DNA of 64,000 nucleotides from Mucilaginibacter aquariorum (GTDB lineage Bacteria; Bacteroidota; Bacteroidia; Sphingobacteriales; Sphingobacteriaceae). The translations under genes were made by a program, and so were the position numbers. The stretch lies in contig NZ_JANHOH010000001.1 in NCBI RefSeq assembly GCF_024498135.1, positions 558,001 through 622,000 on the forward strand. Direction: 5' to 3'. The notes under the pieces are model-generated. The model made no database searches. It was not told the DNA's origin and saw only the letters and a list, made by a program, of their open reading frames with translations. The number at the start of each line of letters is the position of its first letter. Within the stretch, counting starts at the first letter, position 1. Shown in pieces: positions 43,095-53,911 of this stretch.

Positions 43095-45842
43095 TTGAAA
43101 TTAGTTAGGCTTTTTTTTCTACTTGCACTTATATTAATGGTTAATGAGATAGCCTCTGCACAAACGGGCAATCAGAATATAACTGTTAAAGATACTATTA
43201 TAAAGCCTGATTCTACCAGGAATAAGAAACCGCCCGGCACTAAAAGCCAGGCACCAGCTGCAAATTCCCAAAAATCGGCGCGTAGCTTTACTGCCCCAAA
43301 CTCAGTTCTTTCTTCAAAAAAGGATACCACGCCAAGTGCTGGTGGCCTTAAATCAATTGGCAAAGCGGTTGCCGAAGATTCATCATTTGTAGATAACGTT
43401 AACAAAATAAAATACTTATACGGTAAGGCACATGTTACCTATGAAGATTTTGAACTGGATGCCGAATATATCAGGGTTGATGAAAACAAACACCAAATAT
43501 TTGCCCGTGGTGCTATCGACCCAAAAACAAGGCGCTATGTAGGCAGGCCTTTATCTAAACAAGGCACCGAAAAGCCGGTTGCGTCAGATTCCCTCCTTTT
43601 TGATTACAAAACCAAAAAAGGGAAGATATGGAACCCGGCATCAGAGCAGGAGGGGAACTTTATATCTGGCGGGCAGGCAAAAAGGCTCAACGAAACCGAG
43701 GTTGCATACCGAAACGTAATTTTTAGCACCTGCGATCTGCCTTTCCCTGAAACACACTTTGGCATAGTTATTACAAAGGGGATCGGTCAAAAAAATCGTA
43801 TTATTTCGGGGCCGGCATATTTAGAAATTGCAGGAGTGCCTTTACCATTGGCTATCCCATTCGGCTTTTTCCCAAAACCAGATTCACGCACATCAGGAGT
43901 TATTTTACCAACGTTTGGGGAAGATGCAAAGCTTGGTTTTTATTTGCGCAACCTGGGTTATTATATTGGCTTAAATGATAATATTGATGTTACAACAATG
44001 GCCAGCTTGTATTCAAAAGGATCGTACGAGCTAAGTTCTAACATACGGTATTTAAAACGCTACAAATATGGTGGCAACTTAACATTAAGCTATGGCTCGC
44101 ATAATTATGGCCTGGCCGGCGACCCACCTGTAAAAGATTTTAATGTTGCCTGGACACACTCGCAAGATCCAAATGCTAACCCCGGTACAACATTTAGCGC
44201 ATCGGTTAACGCGGGTACGCAAAGTTTTTACAGAAACAGCCCGGGCCAAAGTAATTATAACCTGGAATCTCTTACACAAAACAATTTAAGATCGAGTATA
44301 TCTTACGGAAGGGTATGGGCCGGAACGCCATTTAACCTTAACGTAAGTTTAGGCCACAGCCAGGATCTTACAAAAAAAACAGTTACCCTGGAGCTGCCTA
44401 CATTCAGTTTCAACATGTCAACATTGAGTCCGTTTGATTCTAAAGACCGTGTTGGTGAGCAAAAGTGGTATCAGCGTATTACTGTTGGTTACAGTTTGGT
44501 TGGTACAAACAAACTGAACGATATCCCCGAATCTGAATTATTTAAAGCAAACACTTTCAGTAAACGCCTGCAAAACGGCTTACAACATCAGATACCGGTT
44601 GCATTTAACACTACCGTACTTAAATACTTTCAATTTAGCACAGGCGCGAATTATACCGAGCGCTGGTATATGCAAACCATCCGCAGAAGATTTGACAGAG
44701 GTAGCGTTGCCGGCCAGGTATTACCGGTTACCGATACTATTGCAGGCTTTGCCCGTGCAGGCGAGTATAGCTTAAATGCAAGCTTCTCTACCAAAGTATA
44801 TGGTACAATACCTTTTAAGAAAGGTAATATAAAAGCTATCAGGCACGTATCAACACCGTCTATCAGCTTTAACTACCGCCCGGATTTTGGCGACCCAAGT
44901 TATGGCTATTACAAAACAGCCGTTAGCAGCGCTACCGTTCCGTATCCATATTACGCGCAACGATATTCAATTTTTGAACAATCGGTTTATGGCGGGCCTT
45001 CACCGGGCAAACAGGCAGGTATAGGCTTCTCGCTCGATAATACCATTGAAGCAAAGGTTAAGGCAAAAAGTACTGATACATCTGGTATAGACAGGAAGAT
45101 ACCTATTCTGCAAGGTTTAACTTTTTCTACCTTTTATAATTTCGCGGCCGATTCCCTGAAGCTTTCCAATATTAATTTTTCGGGCCATACAGCGATATTA
45201 AACCAAAAGGTAAATATCAACTTTAGTGGTTCATTTGACCCTTATGTTACGCAAGTGCGCGATTCAATTTCAAACGGAAATTTACAAAACTATATTAGAA
45301 GAATAAACCGCTATAGCTGGCAGGATGGAAAATTACCTATGCTTGCTAACTTTAGTTTTTCTATGAGCGGCAGTTTAAACCCGGCGACCTTTAGGCCCAA
45401 AACCCAAGTGCCCGTTGGTACTACCCTGCAAACTATGGATCCCAACCAGGCTCAGAGATTAGCAATGATAAACAGTGATCCTGGCGCGTATATTGATTTT
45501 AATATCCCCTGGAACTTATCCCTCAATTATAGCTTTAATTACAGCAACAACATTATAAACAGCTCATCAAGCAATACAATAATGTTAAGCGGTGATGTAA
45601 GCATCACCCAAAAGTGGAAAATACAATACAATAGCAACTACGATCTTAAAGCAGGAAAGCTATCTGATGCAACATCTTTCGCTATCTACCGCGACCTACA
45701 TTGTTGGGACTTATCTGTGCAATGGCTGCCCTTTGGGTTTTATAAATCATACAACGTTACCTTAAAGGTAAAGGCATCTATCTTACAAGATCTTAAACTA
45801 AGTAAACGCAGCGATTATACCAATAATCAAAATTTTAATTAA
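43095..45842 (+). CDS. LptD/OstA-like outer-membrane protein
   Basis: 915 residues from a TTG start at 43095 (MKLVRLFFLLALILMVNEIA, a good signal peptide); the nearby ATG codons would cut the signal. After a low-complexity Ser/Lys/Pro linker (about 35-75), an OstA-like domain (about 95-190, YLYGKAHVTYEDFELDAEY) and a long beta-barrel region (about 240-915) follow. In this phylum such proteins are the putative LPS insertion pore LptD. It is divergent from the amidase; cinA begins 2 bp after its stop. Confidence 0.82.
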   Translation: MKLVRLFFLLALILMVNEIASAQTGNQNITVKDTIIKPDSTRNKKPPGTKSQAPAANSQKSARSFTAPNSVLSSKKDTTPSAGGLKSIGKAVAEDSSFVDNVNKIKYLYGKAHVTYEDFELDAEYIRVDENKHQIFARGAIDPKTRRYVGRPLSKQGTEKPVASDSLLFDYKTKKGKIWNPASEQEGNFISGGQAKRLNETEVAYRNVIFSTCDLPFPETHFGIVITKGIGQKNRIISGPAYLEIAGVPLPLAIPFGFFPKPDSRTSGVILPTFGEDAKLGFYLRNLGYYIGLNDNIDVTTMASLYSKGSYELSSNIRYLKRYKYGGNLTLSYGSHNYGLAGDPPVKDFNVAWTHSQDPNANPGTTFSASVNAGTQSFYRNSPGQSNYNLESLTQNNLRSSISYGRVWAGTPFNLNVSLGHSQDLTKKTVTLELPTFSFNMSTLSPFDSKDRVGEQKWYQRITVGYSLVGTNKLNDIPESELFKANTFSKRLQNGLQHQIPVAFNTTVLKYFQFSTGANYTERWYMQTIRRRFDRGSVAGQVLPVTDTIAGFARAGEYSLNASFSTKVYGTIPFKKGNIKAIRHVSTPSISFNYRPDFGDPSYGYYKTAVSSATVPYPYYAQRYSIFEQSVYGGPSPGKQAGIGFSLDNTIEAKVKAKSTDTSGIDRKIPILQGLTFSTFYNFAADSLKLSNINFSGHTAILNQKVNINFSGSFDPYVTQVRDSISNGNLQNYIRRINRYSWQDGKLPMLANFSFSMSGSLNPATFRPKTQVPVGTTLQTMDPNQAQRLAMINSDPGAYIDFNIPWNLSLNYSFNYSNNIINSSSSNTIMLSGDVSITQKWKIQYNSNYDLKAGKLSDATSFAIYRDLHCWDLSVQWLPFGFYKSYNVTLKVKASILQDLKLSKRSDYTNNQNFN

Positions 45843-45844
45843 AC

Positions 45845-47080
45845 ATGCTCGCAGAGATAATAACTATTGGCGATGAAATATTAATAGGGCAAATTGTTGA
45901 TACCAATTCTGCCTGGATGGCCCAAAAGTTAAATGAAGAGGGTATAAGAGTAAAACAGATCTCGTCGGTATCTGACGACCGCCAACATATACTCACAGCC
46001 CTTGCCGAGGCTGCATCACGTGCAGATATTATTTTTATTACCGGTGGCCTTGGTCCCACTAAAGACGATATTACCAAACAAACCCTTGCCGAATATTTTA
46101 ATGTTAAGCTGGTTTTAAATGATGATGCCTTAAACAATGTACTTAATATATTTGAGCGTTATAACAGGCCGTTGCTTGAGGTAAACCGTAAGCAGGCCGA
46201 AGTTCCCGAAAACTGTGAGATAATACTAAATAACAATGGCACCGCACCGGGTATGTGGTTTAATGTTGATGGTAAAATATACGTGTCAATGCCTGGTGTT
46301 CCCTTCGAGATGAAGTACATGATGGAGGAGACAGTGATACCCAAACTGAAAGCAACATTGAAGCTGCCGGTTATTATTCATAAAACCATACTAACGGTTG
46401 GCGAGGGCGAATCTTTCCTGGCCGAAAAAATAGCAGATATAGAAAACGAATTGCCTGCTAATATTAAGCTTGCCTATTTACCAAAAATGGGGCAGGTACG
46501 TTTAAGGCTTAGCGCTTATAGCGATGGTGAAACCTCACTAAATGATAAATTAGAAGAATTTGCCAGCCGTATTGTTGAAAGAGTTGGCCACAATGTGGTT
46601 GCACAGGAAGATATCCCGCTTGAAAAAGTGATACAAAATTACATGACTGATAAAGGGCTTACCCTATCTGTCGCCGAAAGTTGCACGGGTGGGTATGTGT
46701 CTCATTTAATAACCCAGCACGAGGGGTCATCTCAGTTTTTTTTGGGCGGGGCAGTAACCTATTCTAACGACCTGAAAGAAAATACTTTAGGCGTTAAAAA
46801 TGAAACCCTATACCAGTTTGGCGCTGTTAGCCAGGAAACTGTAACAGAGATGGTTGAAGGTGCATTAAGGCAATTTAAATCAGATTATGCGTTAGCAATA
46901 ACCGGTATTGCCGGCCCCGGTGGCGGCACACACGAAAAGCCTGTTGGCACCGTATGGATCGCGGTAGCAAATGCAAATAAAACTGTGGTAAAGAAATTCA
47001 CATTTGGCAACAAGCGTTTACAGAATATAGAGCGAAGTGCCGTAGCTGCATTTTTCATGTTAATTACTTTACTAAAATAA
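45845..47080 (+). CDS. CinA-family protein
   Basis: 411 residues. Residues about 3-170 are the MoCF/pyrophosphatase domain (ITIGDEILIGQIVDTNSAWM, TGGLGPTKDD). Residues about 255-411 are the CinA C-terminal nicotinamide-nucleotide amidase domain (SVAESCTGGYVSHLIT, ITGIAGPGGGTHEKPVGTV). It salvages and cleans up pyridine nucleotides. It starts 2 bp after the lptD-like stop, so translation is likely coupled, although the functions seem unrelated. Confidence 0.92.
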   Translation: MLAEIITIGDEILIGQIVDTNSAWMAQKLNEEGIRVKQISSVSDDRQHILTALAEAASRADIIFITGGLGPTKDDITKQTLAEYFNVKLVLNDDALNNVLNIFERYNRPLLEVNRKQAEVPENCEIILNNNGTAPGMWFNVDGKIYVSMPGVPFEMKYMMEETVIPKLKATLKLPVIIHKTILTVGEGESFLAEKIADIENELPANIKLAYLPKMGQVRLRLSAYSDGETSLNDKLEEFASRIVERVGHNVVAQEDIPLEKVIQNYMTDKGLTLSVAESCTGGYVSHLITQHEGSSQFFLGGAVTYSNDLKENTLGVKNETLYQFGAVSQETVTEMVEGALRQFKSDYALAITGIAGPGGGTHEKPVGTVWIAVANANKTVVKKFTFGNKRLQNIERSAVAAFFMLITLLK

Positions 47081-47137
47081 AGTAAAATGTAACGTTTGAA
47101 TTGTATAATTTTGTCCAAAGAACTATAGTTTTTACAT

Positions 47138-48610
47138 ATGGCCAAATACCAATTATTACTGCCAAAAATGGGTGAGAGTGTTGCGGAAGCAACAATAATT
47201 AAATGGAATAAAAAACCAGGTGATTATATAGAAGCCGATGAGGCAGTTATGGAAATAGCTACCGATAAGGTCGATTCAGAAGTTCCATCGCCGGTATCCG
47301 GAAAATTAGTTGAACAGCTTTGTAAAGAAGATGAGGTGGTACAGGTGGGTTCTGTAATTGCCATTATTGAAACGGATGTAGCCGAGAGCAATGATGTATC
47401 GCCGGCTGCAACTGTACCAGCCCCAGAAGCTGCTCCACAACCTGTAGCAGAAAAAGCACCACAATTTGTAGCACAAGCAACACCGCAGGCAATTGTTGAA
47501 GAACAAACCCCTGAACCGGTTGCTGCTATACCGGGCATTGATCAAATTGAACAAAGAGAAACTGCACCCGTTAGCGGTGTTAAGTACGAGAATCGTTTTT
47601 ACTCGCCCTTAGTTAAAAACATAGCCACCCAGGAAGGCGTTGGTAGTGCTGAGCTTGATCAGATACCGGGCACAGGTGCCGAAGGCCGCTTAACAAAAGA
47701 CGACCTGCTGAATTATCTTCAGAAACGTGGCACTAACGGGTCTGCAACACCAAACTTTACGGCCCCGCAGCAAACTGAAGTTAAACAGCCTATATCTGCG
47801 CCGCCATCACAGCCGACAAAGCCTGTACAACCACAAACTGCTATTCCTGTTGCCGAAGCGCCTAAAACTGCCCCACAACCTGCGGCTACTTCTGTTTCGG
47901 GTAGTCATGAGATAATTGAGATGGACCGTATGCGCCGTTTAATTGCCGACCATATGGTTTACAGCAAGCATACGTCGCCACATGTAACTTCATTTGTTGA
48001 AGCTGACGTTACCGAGTTGGTAAACTGGCGGGAAAAAGTAAAAAACTCATTTGAAAAACGCGAAGGCGAGAAAATAACCTTTACGCCAATATTTATAGAA
48101 GCAGTAGTAAAAGCTATTAAAGATTTCCCGATGATTAATGTTTCGGTTAACGGAACGCAGATCATCAAGAAAAAGGACATCAATATTAGCATGGCAACTG
48201 CGCTGCCAAGTGGTAACCTCATTGTACCGGTTATTAAAAAAGCCGATGAGTTAAGCCTTATAGGCATTACTAAAGCCGTTAATGACCTTGCTAACCGTGC
48301 CCGTAACAACAAGCTGCAGCCCGATGATGTAAAGGATGGTACATTTACTATTACTAACGTTGGTTCGTTTGGCAACGTTATGGGTACTCCAATCATTAAT
48401 CAGCCACAAGTTGCAATACTAGCGGTTGGCGCAATTAAAAAGAAACCGGCAGTAATAGAAACACCAAAAGGCGATTCTATAGCCATAAGGCATATGATGT
48501 TCCTATCCTTATCGTATGATCATCGTGTGGTTGATGGTGCTTTGGGCGGGTCATTTGTAAGCAGGGTAGCCCATTATCTGGAGAAATGGGACATTAACAG
48601 AACGATATAA
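47138..48610 (+). CDS. 2-oxo acid dehydrogenase E2 (dihydrolipoamide acyltransferase)
   Basis: 490 residues. One lipoyl domain (1-80; lipoate on K44 in ATDKVDSE) is followed by Ala/Pro/Gln-rich linkers, a peripheral subunit-binding domain (about 149-190, FYSPLVKNIATQEGV) and the catalytic domain (about 255-490) with the catalytic histidine H462 in SYDHRVVDGALGG. It transfers acyl groups to CoA; branched-chain type is as likely as pyruvate, since the E1 and E3 genes are elsewhere. The unusually long Pro/Ala linker keeps the lipoyl arm mobile. Confidence 0.9.
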   Translation: MAKYQLLLPKMGESVAEATIIKWNKKPGDYIEADEAVMEIATDKVDSEVPSPVSGKLVEQLCKEDEVVQVGSVIAIIETDVAESNDVSPAATVPAPEAAPQPVAEKAPQFVAQATPQAIVEEQTPEPVAAIPGIDQIEQRETAPVSGVKYENRFYSPLVKNIATQEGVGSAELDQIPGTGAEGRLTKDDLLNYLQKRGTNGSATPNFTAPQQTEVKQPISAPPSQPTKPVQPQTAIPVAEAPKTAPQPAATSVSGSHEIIEMDRMRRLIADHMVYSKHTSPHVTSFVEADVTELVNWREKVKNSFEKREGEKITFTPIFIEAVVKAIKDFPMINVSVNGTQIIKKKDINISMATALPSGNLIVPVIKKADELSLIGITKAVNDLANRARNNKLQPDDVKDGTFTITNVGSFGNVMGTPIINQPQVAILAVGAIKKKPAVIETPKGDSIAIRHMMFLSLSYDHRVVDGALGGSFVSRVAHYLEKWDINRTI

Positions 48611-48630
48611 TTCATAGATATAGAATCGAT

Positions 48631-48670
48631 AAAACAAAAGGGCTTCCATATATGGAAGCCCTTTTGTTTT
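48631..48670. terminator. bidirectional terminator, perfect 20-bp palindrome
   Basis: AAAACAAAAGGGCTTCCATA (48631-48650) is followed at once by its exact reverse complement (48651-48670). Both ends give A/T runs, fitting termination of both the E2 gene (48610) and the opposing GT87-like gene (48676). Confidence 0.92.
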
Positions 48671-48675
48671 ATAAC

Positions 48676-49875
48676 TTAATCAGCATAACCTGCCAACTTT
48701 AAAGTTTCAGCATCTTTATCAAAATTGCGGGTAAGCATTTCATGAATTATTTTAAGCCATATTAATAGGCACGGAAATGCGATTAAAGCATACGGTATAA
48801 CGTAGTTAACCCTTAAATACCGCGGAAAAAGATCGGAAGGGGAGAAGTTAGTTAACACCAGGGCAAATATGATAAGGAAACGTTCGTAACCGGTAATTGG
48901 CCGGTCTAAAACAACATACCAAATACTTACACCAATAAATGCGATAACATAGGTTGGTGGTTCGGAACTGGTGCTGAATATTATAGTAAAAATTAAAACC
49001 GATGCCAGTAGCAGTAATTGATATTTCAGGTTTCTCCAGTATTTAATTCTAAGCATCGAAGCGCCAAATACCAATATCGCTGGGATTAATATGAGCATGT
49101 TTGATAAATTCTTCACTAAGAATATCTTGGTTATCATACCCATCACACTTACATTCCCCCGCGTTGAGGTAAGGTTGGTCGCGTTTTTAGCTAATAGATC
49201 GGGATACCAATCGTGGTAAGTTTTTAAAATATACCCGGGCGATGATACCAGCATTGGCAATACAAATAACACTGCCGACCAAAAAATAAGGCTTAAGATA
49301 AACTTGAGCTTGTTATCTGAAAAGAAGAAGAAGGCAAGCCCTACAATACCGTATAGCTTAATTGCGGTACCTAAAATTATCATCAGCGCGGCCCAAAAAT
49401 CCTGCTGCTTTCTGATAAATATAAAACTAAAAATTACCAATGCTATGATCAATGGGTTAACCTGTACGTTACCTGATGAACCCATTATACTATTGATATT
49501 CAGTAACAGTATCACAAGTTTTTGAGAGTTGTTTAAAGGCAGTTTTATAATGGAATAATATAAAATAAAAGCCAGAAACATTACCCAAAGTATAACCCCT
49601 AACTGGTTGGGCATTAAAGCAAAGGGGGCAATCACCAAACCGAATACCGGCCCGTAGTGGTTAAGATCAAAGTAATACTGTGGCTCGGGGCCAAATAAAC
49701 TTTGCTGATGAATAAGGTTTAAAAAGTTATGCTTATAAATAATGTAGTTATTGTGCGTAGTTTCTTTATTCGAAAAATGTACAATAACATCTTTAGCCAC
49801 TGCAAAAAAACTCAGGCCAAACCAAAGAGTAAGTATTAAGGGCTTGTTAAACAGGATATTTTTGAGTTTTTGCAT
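48676..49875 (-). CDS. GT87/DUF2029-like polytopic membrane protein
   Basis: 399 residues, about ten to eleven hydrophobic helices. The pattern (NHYGPVFGLVIAPFALMPNQ after the first long periplasmic loop, GTAIKLYGIVGLAFFFF and YHDWYPDLLAKN) matches the DUF2029/GT87 group of C-type glycosyltransferases that use polyprenyl-linked sugars. An acidic or polar catalytic residue is likely in the loop after helix 1 but cannot be named. It is monocistronic between two terminators. Confidence 0.7.
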   Translation of the reverse strand: MQKLKNILFNKPLILTLWFGLSFFAVAKDVIVHFSNKETTHNNYIIYKHNFLNLIHQQSLFGPEPQYYFDLNHYGPVFGLVIAPFALMPNQLGVILWVMFLAFILYYSIIKLPLNNSQKLVILLLNINSIMGSSGNVQVNPLIIALVIFSFIFIRKQQDFWAALMIILGTAIKLYGIVGLAFFFFSDNKLKFILSLIFWSAVLFVLPMLVSSPGYILKTYHDWYPDLLAKNATNLTSTRGNVSVMGMITKIFLVKNLSNMLILIPAILVFGASMLRIKYWRNLKYQLLLLASVLIFTIIFSTSSEPPTYVIAFIGVSIWYVVLDRPITGYERFLIIFALVLTNFSPSDLFPRYLRVNYVIPYALIAFPCLLIWLKIIHEMLTRNFDKDAETLKLAGYAD

Positions 49876-49933
49876 ATAAGGCGTATGGCTTGCAATAATA
49901 CATAATGCTCATAGAGAAATAAAGAATGGCTTA

Positions 49934-49979
49934 AAATAAAAAAGAGACTGTACAGTTAATTACAATCTCTTTTTTATTT
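49934..49979. terminator. terminator of the metY-metX-hom operon
   Basis: A 19-bp arm AAATAAAAAAGAGACTGTA (49934-49952) pairs with 49961-49979 with one G-U pair and an 8-nt loop. It lies 13 bp after the hom stop, and on the minus strand the T run follows the stem. It also shields the GT87-like gene from read-through. Confidence 0.85.
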
Positions 49980-49992
49980 TAAGCTATATATA

Positions 49993-51225
49993 TTACAGCA
50001 CGGCTGCGTATTGTTTTTCCTTTGCTAAAGTAACTCCTGTTAGCTGGTCTGCAAATGCCACAAAAGCTTTGTTTTCTGCTATGCGTTCCTGGTTATCAAT
50101 AAGTTTTTGCAGGTTTATCTTTCCAATAACAAATTTATAGCTACCTGAATAAAAACGTTCGTGAATGTGTTCAAACTCTAAGGCTTCAACCAGATCTTCA
50201 TCCTCATAACGCAGGTAAATATTTACATCTACATTATTAGTGAACCGTAGGTTACTTACTTCTTTGGCTTTTTTGTATTCGTACTGATAGTCATAACGTA
50301 ACGCCGCGATATCTGATAATACAGCCGAACCAGTTGGGTGCCCACCAGCACCTTTACCAAAAAAGAATTGCTGATCGGCAAAAGCGGCCTGTACAGTCAC
50401 ACCGTTGTATTCATATTCTACATTGTATAAAAACTCTGTTTCGTTTACAAATTTTGGTAATACAAAAAGGGCGACATGCCTGTCATCCAATTCTTTGGCT
50501 ACAGGTACCAGTTTTATCTTTAACTTCTTTTCGCGGGCATATTGCAGATCATTAGGCGACAGGTTTTGAATACCAATGTTAAGTACATCATCTGGATTGA
50601 TAACAACACCATATGCATGTGCTGCGGCTATAATCAGTTTGAATTTAGCATCGTATCCACCAACATCCATAGTTGGGTCGGTTTCTGCAAAACCAAGGTC
50701 CTGCGCCTGTTTAAGGGCGGTATCGTAATCAAGATTTTCTAAATACCCCTTAGATAAGATGTAATTTGATGAACCATTGAATATACCGCTTATAGAATGC
50801 AGTAATTCATTATCATAATATTCCTCCAGGTTACGAATAATAGGGATACTGCCGCAAACTGCTCCTTCATACAATAATGAGGTTCCATGTTTGTGCTGCA
50901 GTTCTATCAGTTCATTTAAGTAAGTGGCTACCATTTTTTTACTGGATGACACCACATTTTTGCCTGAGCTTAATGCACGCGACACGATCTCGAAGGCTGC
51001 TTCGGTATCGTTTATCAGTTCAACCACGGTGTTGATTTCCGGGTTATTCAGTATTTCATCTCTATCGGTTGTAAAAAGCTCATTAGGTAACGATCGCTCT
51101 TTGTCCGGATTTTTGATAGCGATTTTTACAATTTCGAGATTTAGGTTCTTTGTTTTGATAATATCGTACAATCCCTGGCCTACAACTCCAAACCCGAAGA
51201 GGCCTATGTTTAGTTTTTTACTCAT
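49993..51225 (-). CDS. hom: homoserine dehydrogenase
   Basis: 410 residues. NAD(P)-binding loop GLFGFGVVGQGLYDII is followed by the catalytic domain with YEGAVCGSIPIIRNLEEYY, GIFNGSSNYILS and DLGFAETDPTMDVGGYDAKFK. The C-terminal 60 residues form a small beta-rich part, probably not a full ACT domain. It reduces aspartate semialdehyde to homoserine. Its ATG overlaps the metX stop by one base (TAATG), and it is the last gene of the metY-metX-hom operon. Confidence 0.93.
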   Translation of the reverse strand: MSKKLNIGLFGFGVVGQGLYDIIKTKNLNLEIVKIAIKNPDKERSLPNELFTTDRDEILNNPEINTVVELINDTEAAFEIVSRALSSGKNVVSSSKKMVATYLNELIELQHKHGTSLLYEGAVCGSIPIIRNLEEYYDNELLHSISGIFNGSSNYILSKGYLENLDYDTALKQAQDLGFAETDPTMDVGGYDAKFKLIIAAAHAYGVVINPDDVLNIGIQNLSPNDLQYAREKKLKIKLVPVAKELDDRHVALFVLPKFVNETEFLYNVEYEYNGVTVQAAFADQQFFFGKGAGGHPTGSAVLSDIAALRYDYQYEYKKAKEVSNLRFTNNVDVNIYLRYEDEDLVEALEFEHIHERFYSGSYKFVIGKINLQKLIDNQERIAENKAFVAFADQLTGVTLAKEKQYAAVL

Positions 51226-52280
51226 TAAGCAATTTTTTGCAGTTCTATAATTTTTCCTTTTACATCGGTTTTAAAAAACGATGTGATAATATTTGTTAAA
51301 TCTTCTGTTTCAATTAAAAACCCGTCGTGCCCGTAAAACGAATCCAGTTCGGCAAAGGCCGATTTTGGTATATGCCTGAACAGATATTGTTGCTCCTCGA
51401 TAGGGAACAATACGTCAGATTTTATACCAATAACCAACGTACGGGCTTTTATCAGGCTCAAAGCCTTATCAATACCATGCCTGCCACGACCAATGTTGTG
51501 CGAGTCCATGGACTTTGATAGGTACCAGTAGCTATAAGCATTAAACCTGTTTACGAGTTTTTGGCCCTGGTAGTTTTGATAAGTTGACGCTTTAAAATTA
51601 TCAATAACATCGCTCTGCTCTTCCTGTTGGGTAATATCGTAAGTTTTATAACTACGGTAGGATAGAAGGGCTATACTGCGCGCGGCTTTTAAGCCTTTAC
51701 TGCCACCATCAGGTGCACCCGCATAAAAGGTACGGTCGGCACTTATTGCTAAACGTTGCGATTCGTTGAAGGCAATGCCCCATGGCGAATGTTTGGCATT
51801 TGTAGCTATCAGTATCAGGTTTTTGATGCGATCCGGCTCAATAATACTCCATTCAATAGCCTGCTGGCCACCTAATGATCCACCAAGTAATATCTCGATC
51901 TGATCTATCTCTAAATGATCAGCCAATAGTTTATGCGCTTTTACGATATCCCTTATAGTAAACTCGGGGAAAGCTAAATAATACGGCTGGCCGGTTGCCG
52001 GGTTTATACTTAAGGGACTTAGTGTGCCATAGGGCGAACCCAAAACATTAGCACAAACTATAAAATGATCTTTAGGGTTAAAGTGATCCTCGGTACCAAA
52101 AAAGCCTTTCCACCAATCAAAAACATCGGAATTTGCAGTGAGGGCATGGCATACCCACACTACATTGTCCCGATTTTCATTGAGGCTTCCATAGGTATTA
52201 AAGCCGATTTCAAGTCCTTGCAATTTTTGGCCGGATTCCAGCTCAAACGTTCCTGTATATGTAAAACTTTGTGTGCTCAT
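51225..52280 (-). CDS. metX: homoserine O-acetyltransferase
   Basis: 351 residues, alpha/beta-hydrolase fold. The nucleophile is S135 in LLGGSLGGQQAIEW; GIKSDVLFPIEEQ and YGHDGFLIE carry the acid and histidine of the triad. WVCHALTANSDVFDWW and ANVLGSPYGTLSP are MetX signatures. It makes O-acetylhomoserine, the substrate of MetY upstream in the operon. It begins 79 bp after the metY stop and shares one base with the hom start. Confidence 0.94.
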   Translation of the reverse strand: MSTQSFTYTGTFELESGQKLQGLEIGFNTYGSLNENRDNVVWVCHALTANSDVFDWWKGFFGTEDHFNPKDHFIVCANVLGSPYGTLSPLSINPATGQPYYLAFPEFTIRDIVKAHKLLADHLEIDQIEILLGGSLGGQQAIEWSIIEPDRIKNLILIATNAKHSPWGIAFNESQRLAISADRTFYAGAPDGGSKGLKAARSIALLSYRSYKTYDITQQEEQSDVIDNFKASTYQNYQGQKLVNRFNAYSYWYLSKSMDSHNIGRGRHGIDKALSLIKARTLVIGIKSDVLFPIEEQQYLFRHIPKSAFAELDSFYGHDGFLIETEDLTNIITSFFKTDVKGKIIELQKIA

Positions 52281-52359
52281 TTGTTACTTTTTGGTTATTT
52301 TGGGAGTAGTTGGCTAAACAACTACCCCCTAATAACATCACTTAAAAAACTAAAAAAAT

Positions 52360-53694
<1,335 letters not shown>

Positions 53695-53720
53695 TTAAAT
53701 GAAATGTTAACGATTACAAC

Positions 53721-53782
53721 AGGATAATACTATCCTAAAGTGGTATCACGTGTTTTTTCAGGAAATAGAAAAAGGGGACGTG
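53721..53782 (-). promoter_or_regulatory. two hairpins between the Cys-rich uORF and metY
   Basis: The first hairpin downstream of the uORF has outer arms CACGT/ACGTG (53747-53751 and 53778-53782) and inner arms TTTTTC/GAAAAA. The second has AGGATA/TATCCT (53721-53736) with a 4-nt loop. The first begins 7 nt after the uORF stop, where stalling ribosomes could affect it. Neither is followed by a U tract on the minus strand, so intrinsic termination is not evident. Confidence 0.4.
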
Positions 53783-53789
53783 TACTGCA

Positions 53790-53903
53790 TCAACAGCAGC
53801 AGCAACACATACAAATACAACCAGAAGAAAGTTGTTTGTATACTGATAGCGTGGCCGTTTGAGCCTGCAAGGAGTTGTGATGTACGTAAATCAGAGTTTT
53901 CAT
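53790..53903 (-). CDS. cysteine-rich leader peptide upstream of metY
   Basis: A 37-residue ORF from ATG (53903) to TGA (53790-53792), too short for standard gene finding. It starts MKTLIYVHHNSLQ and ends GCICMCCCCC-stop, so seven of the last nine residues are cysteine (four TGT, three TGC), with one methionine among them. It lies 8 nt after the 3' strand of the SAM-I riboswitch P1 helix and 116 nt before metY. It is not homologous to any enzyme. It most likely works as a uORF: scarcity of charged Cys-tRNA stalls ribosomes and changes downstream RNA. The reading frame is direct observation; the function is inference. Confidence 0.72.
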   Translation of the reverse strand: MKTLIYVHHNSLQAQTATLSVYKQLSSGCICMCCCCC

Positions 53904-53911
53904 GATTAAAA

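Noticed and set aside
53790..53903. Poly-Cys run as a simple GCA-repeat artefact
   Set aside because: Considered because TGC/GCA triplets can expand by slippage. The codons mix TGT and TGC and include ATT and ATG between Cys codons, so this is not a plain triplet repeat; kept as a finding.
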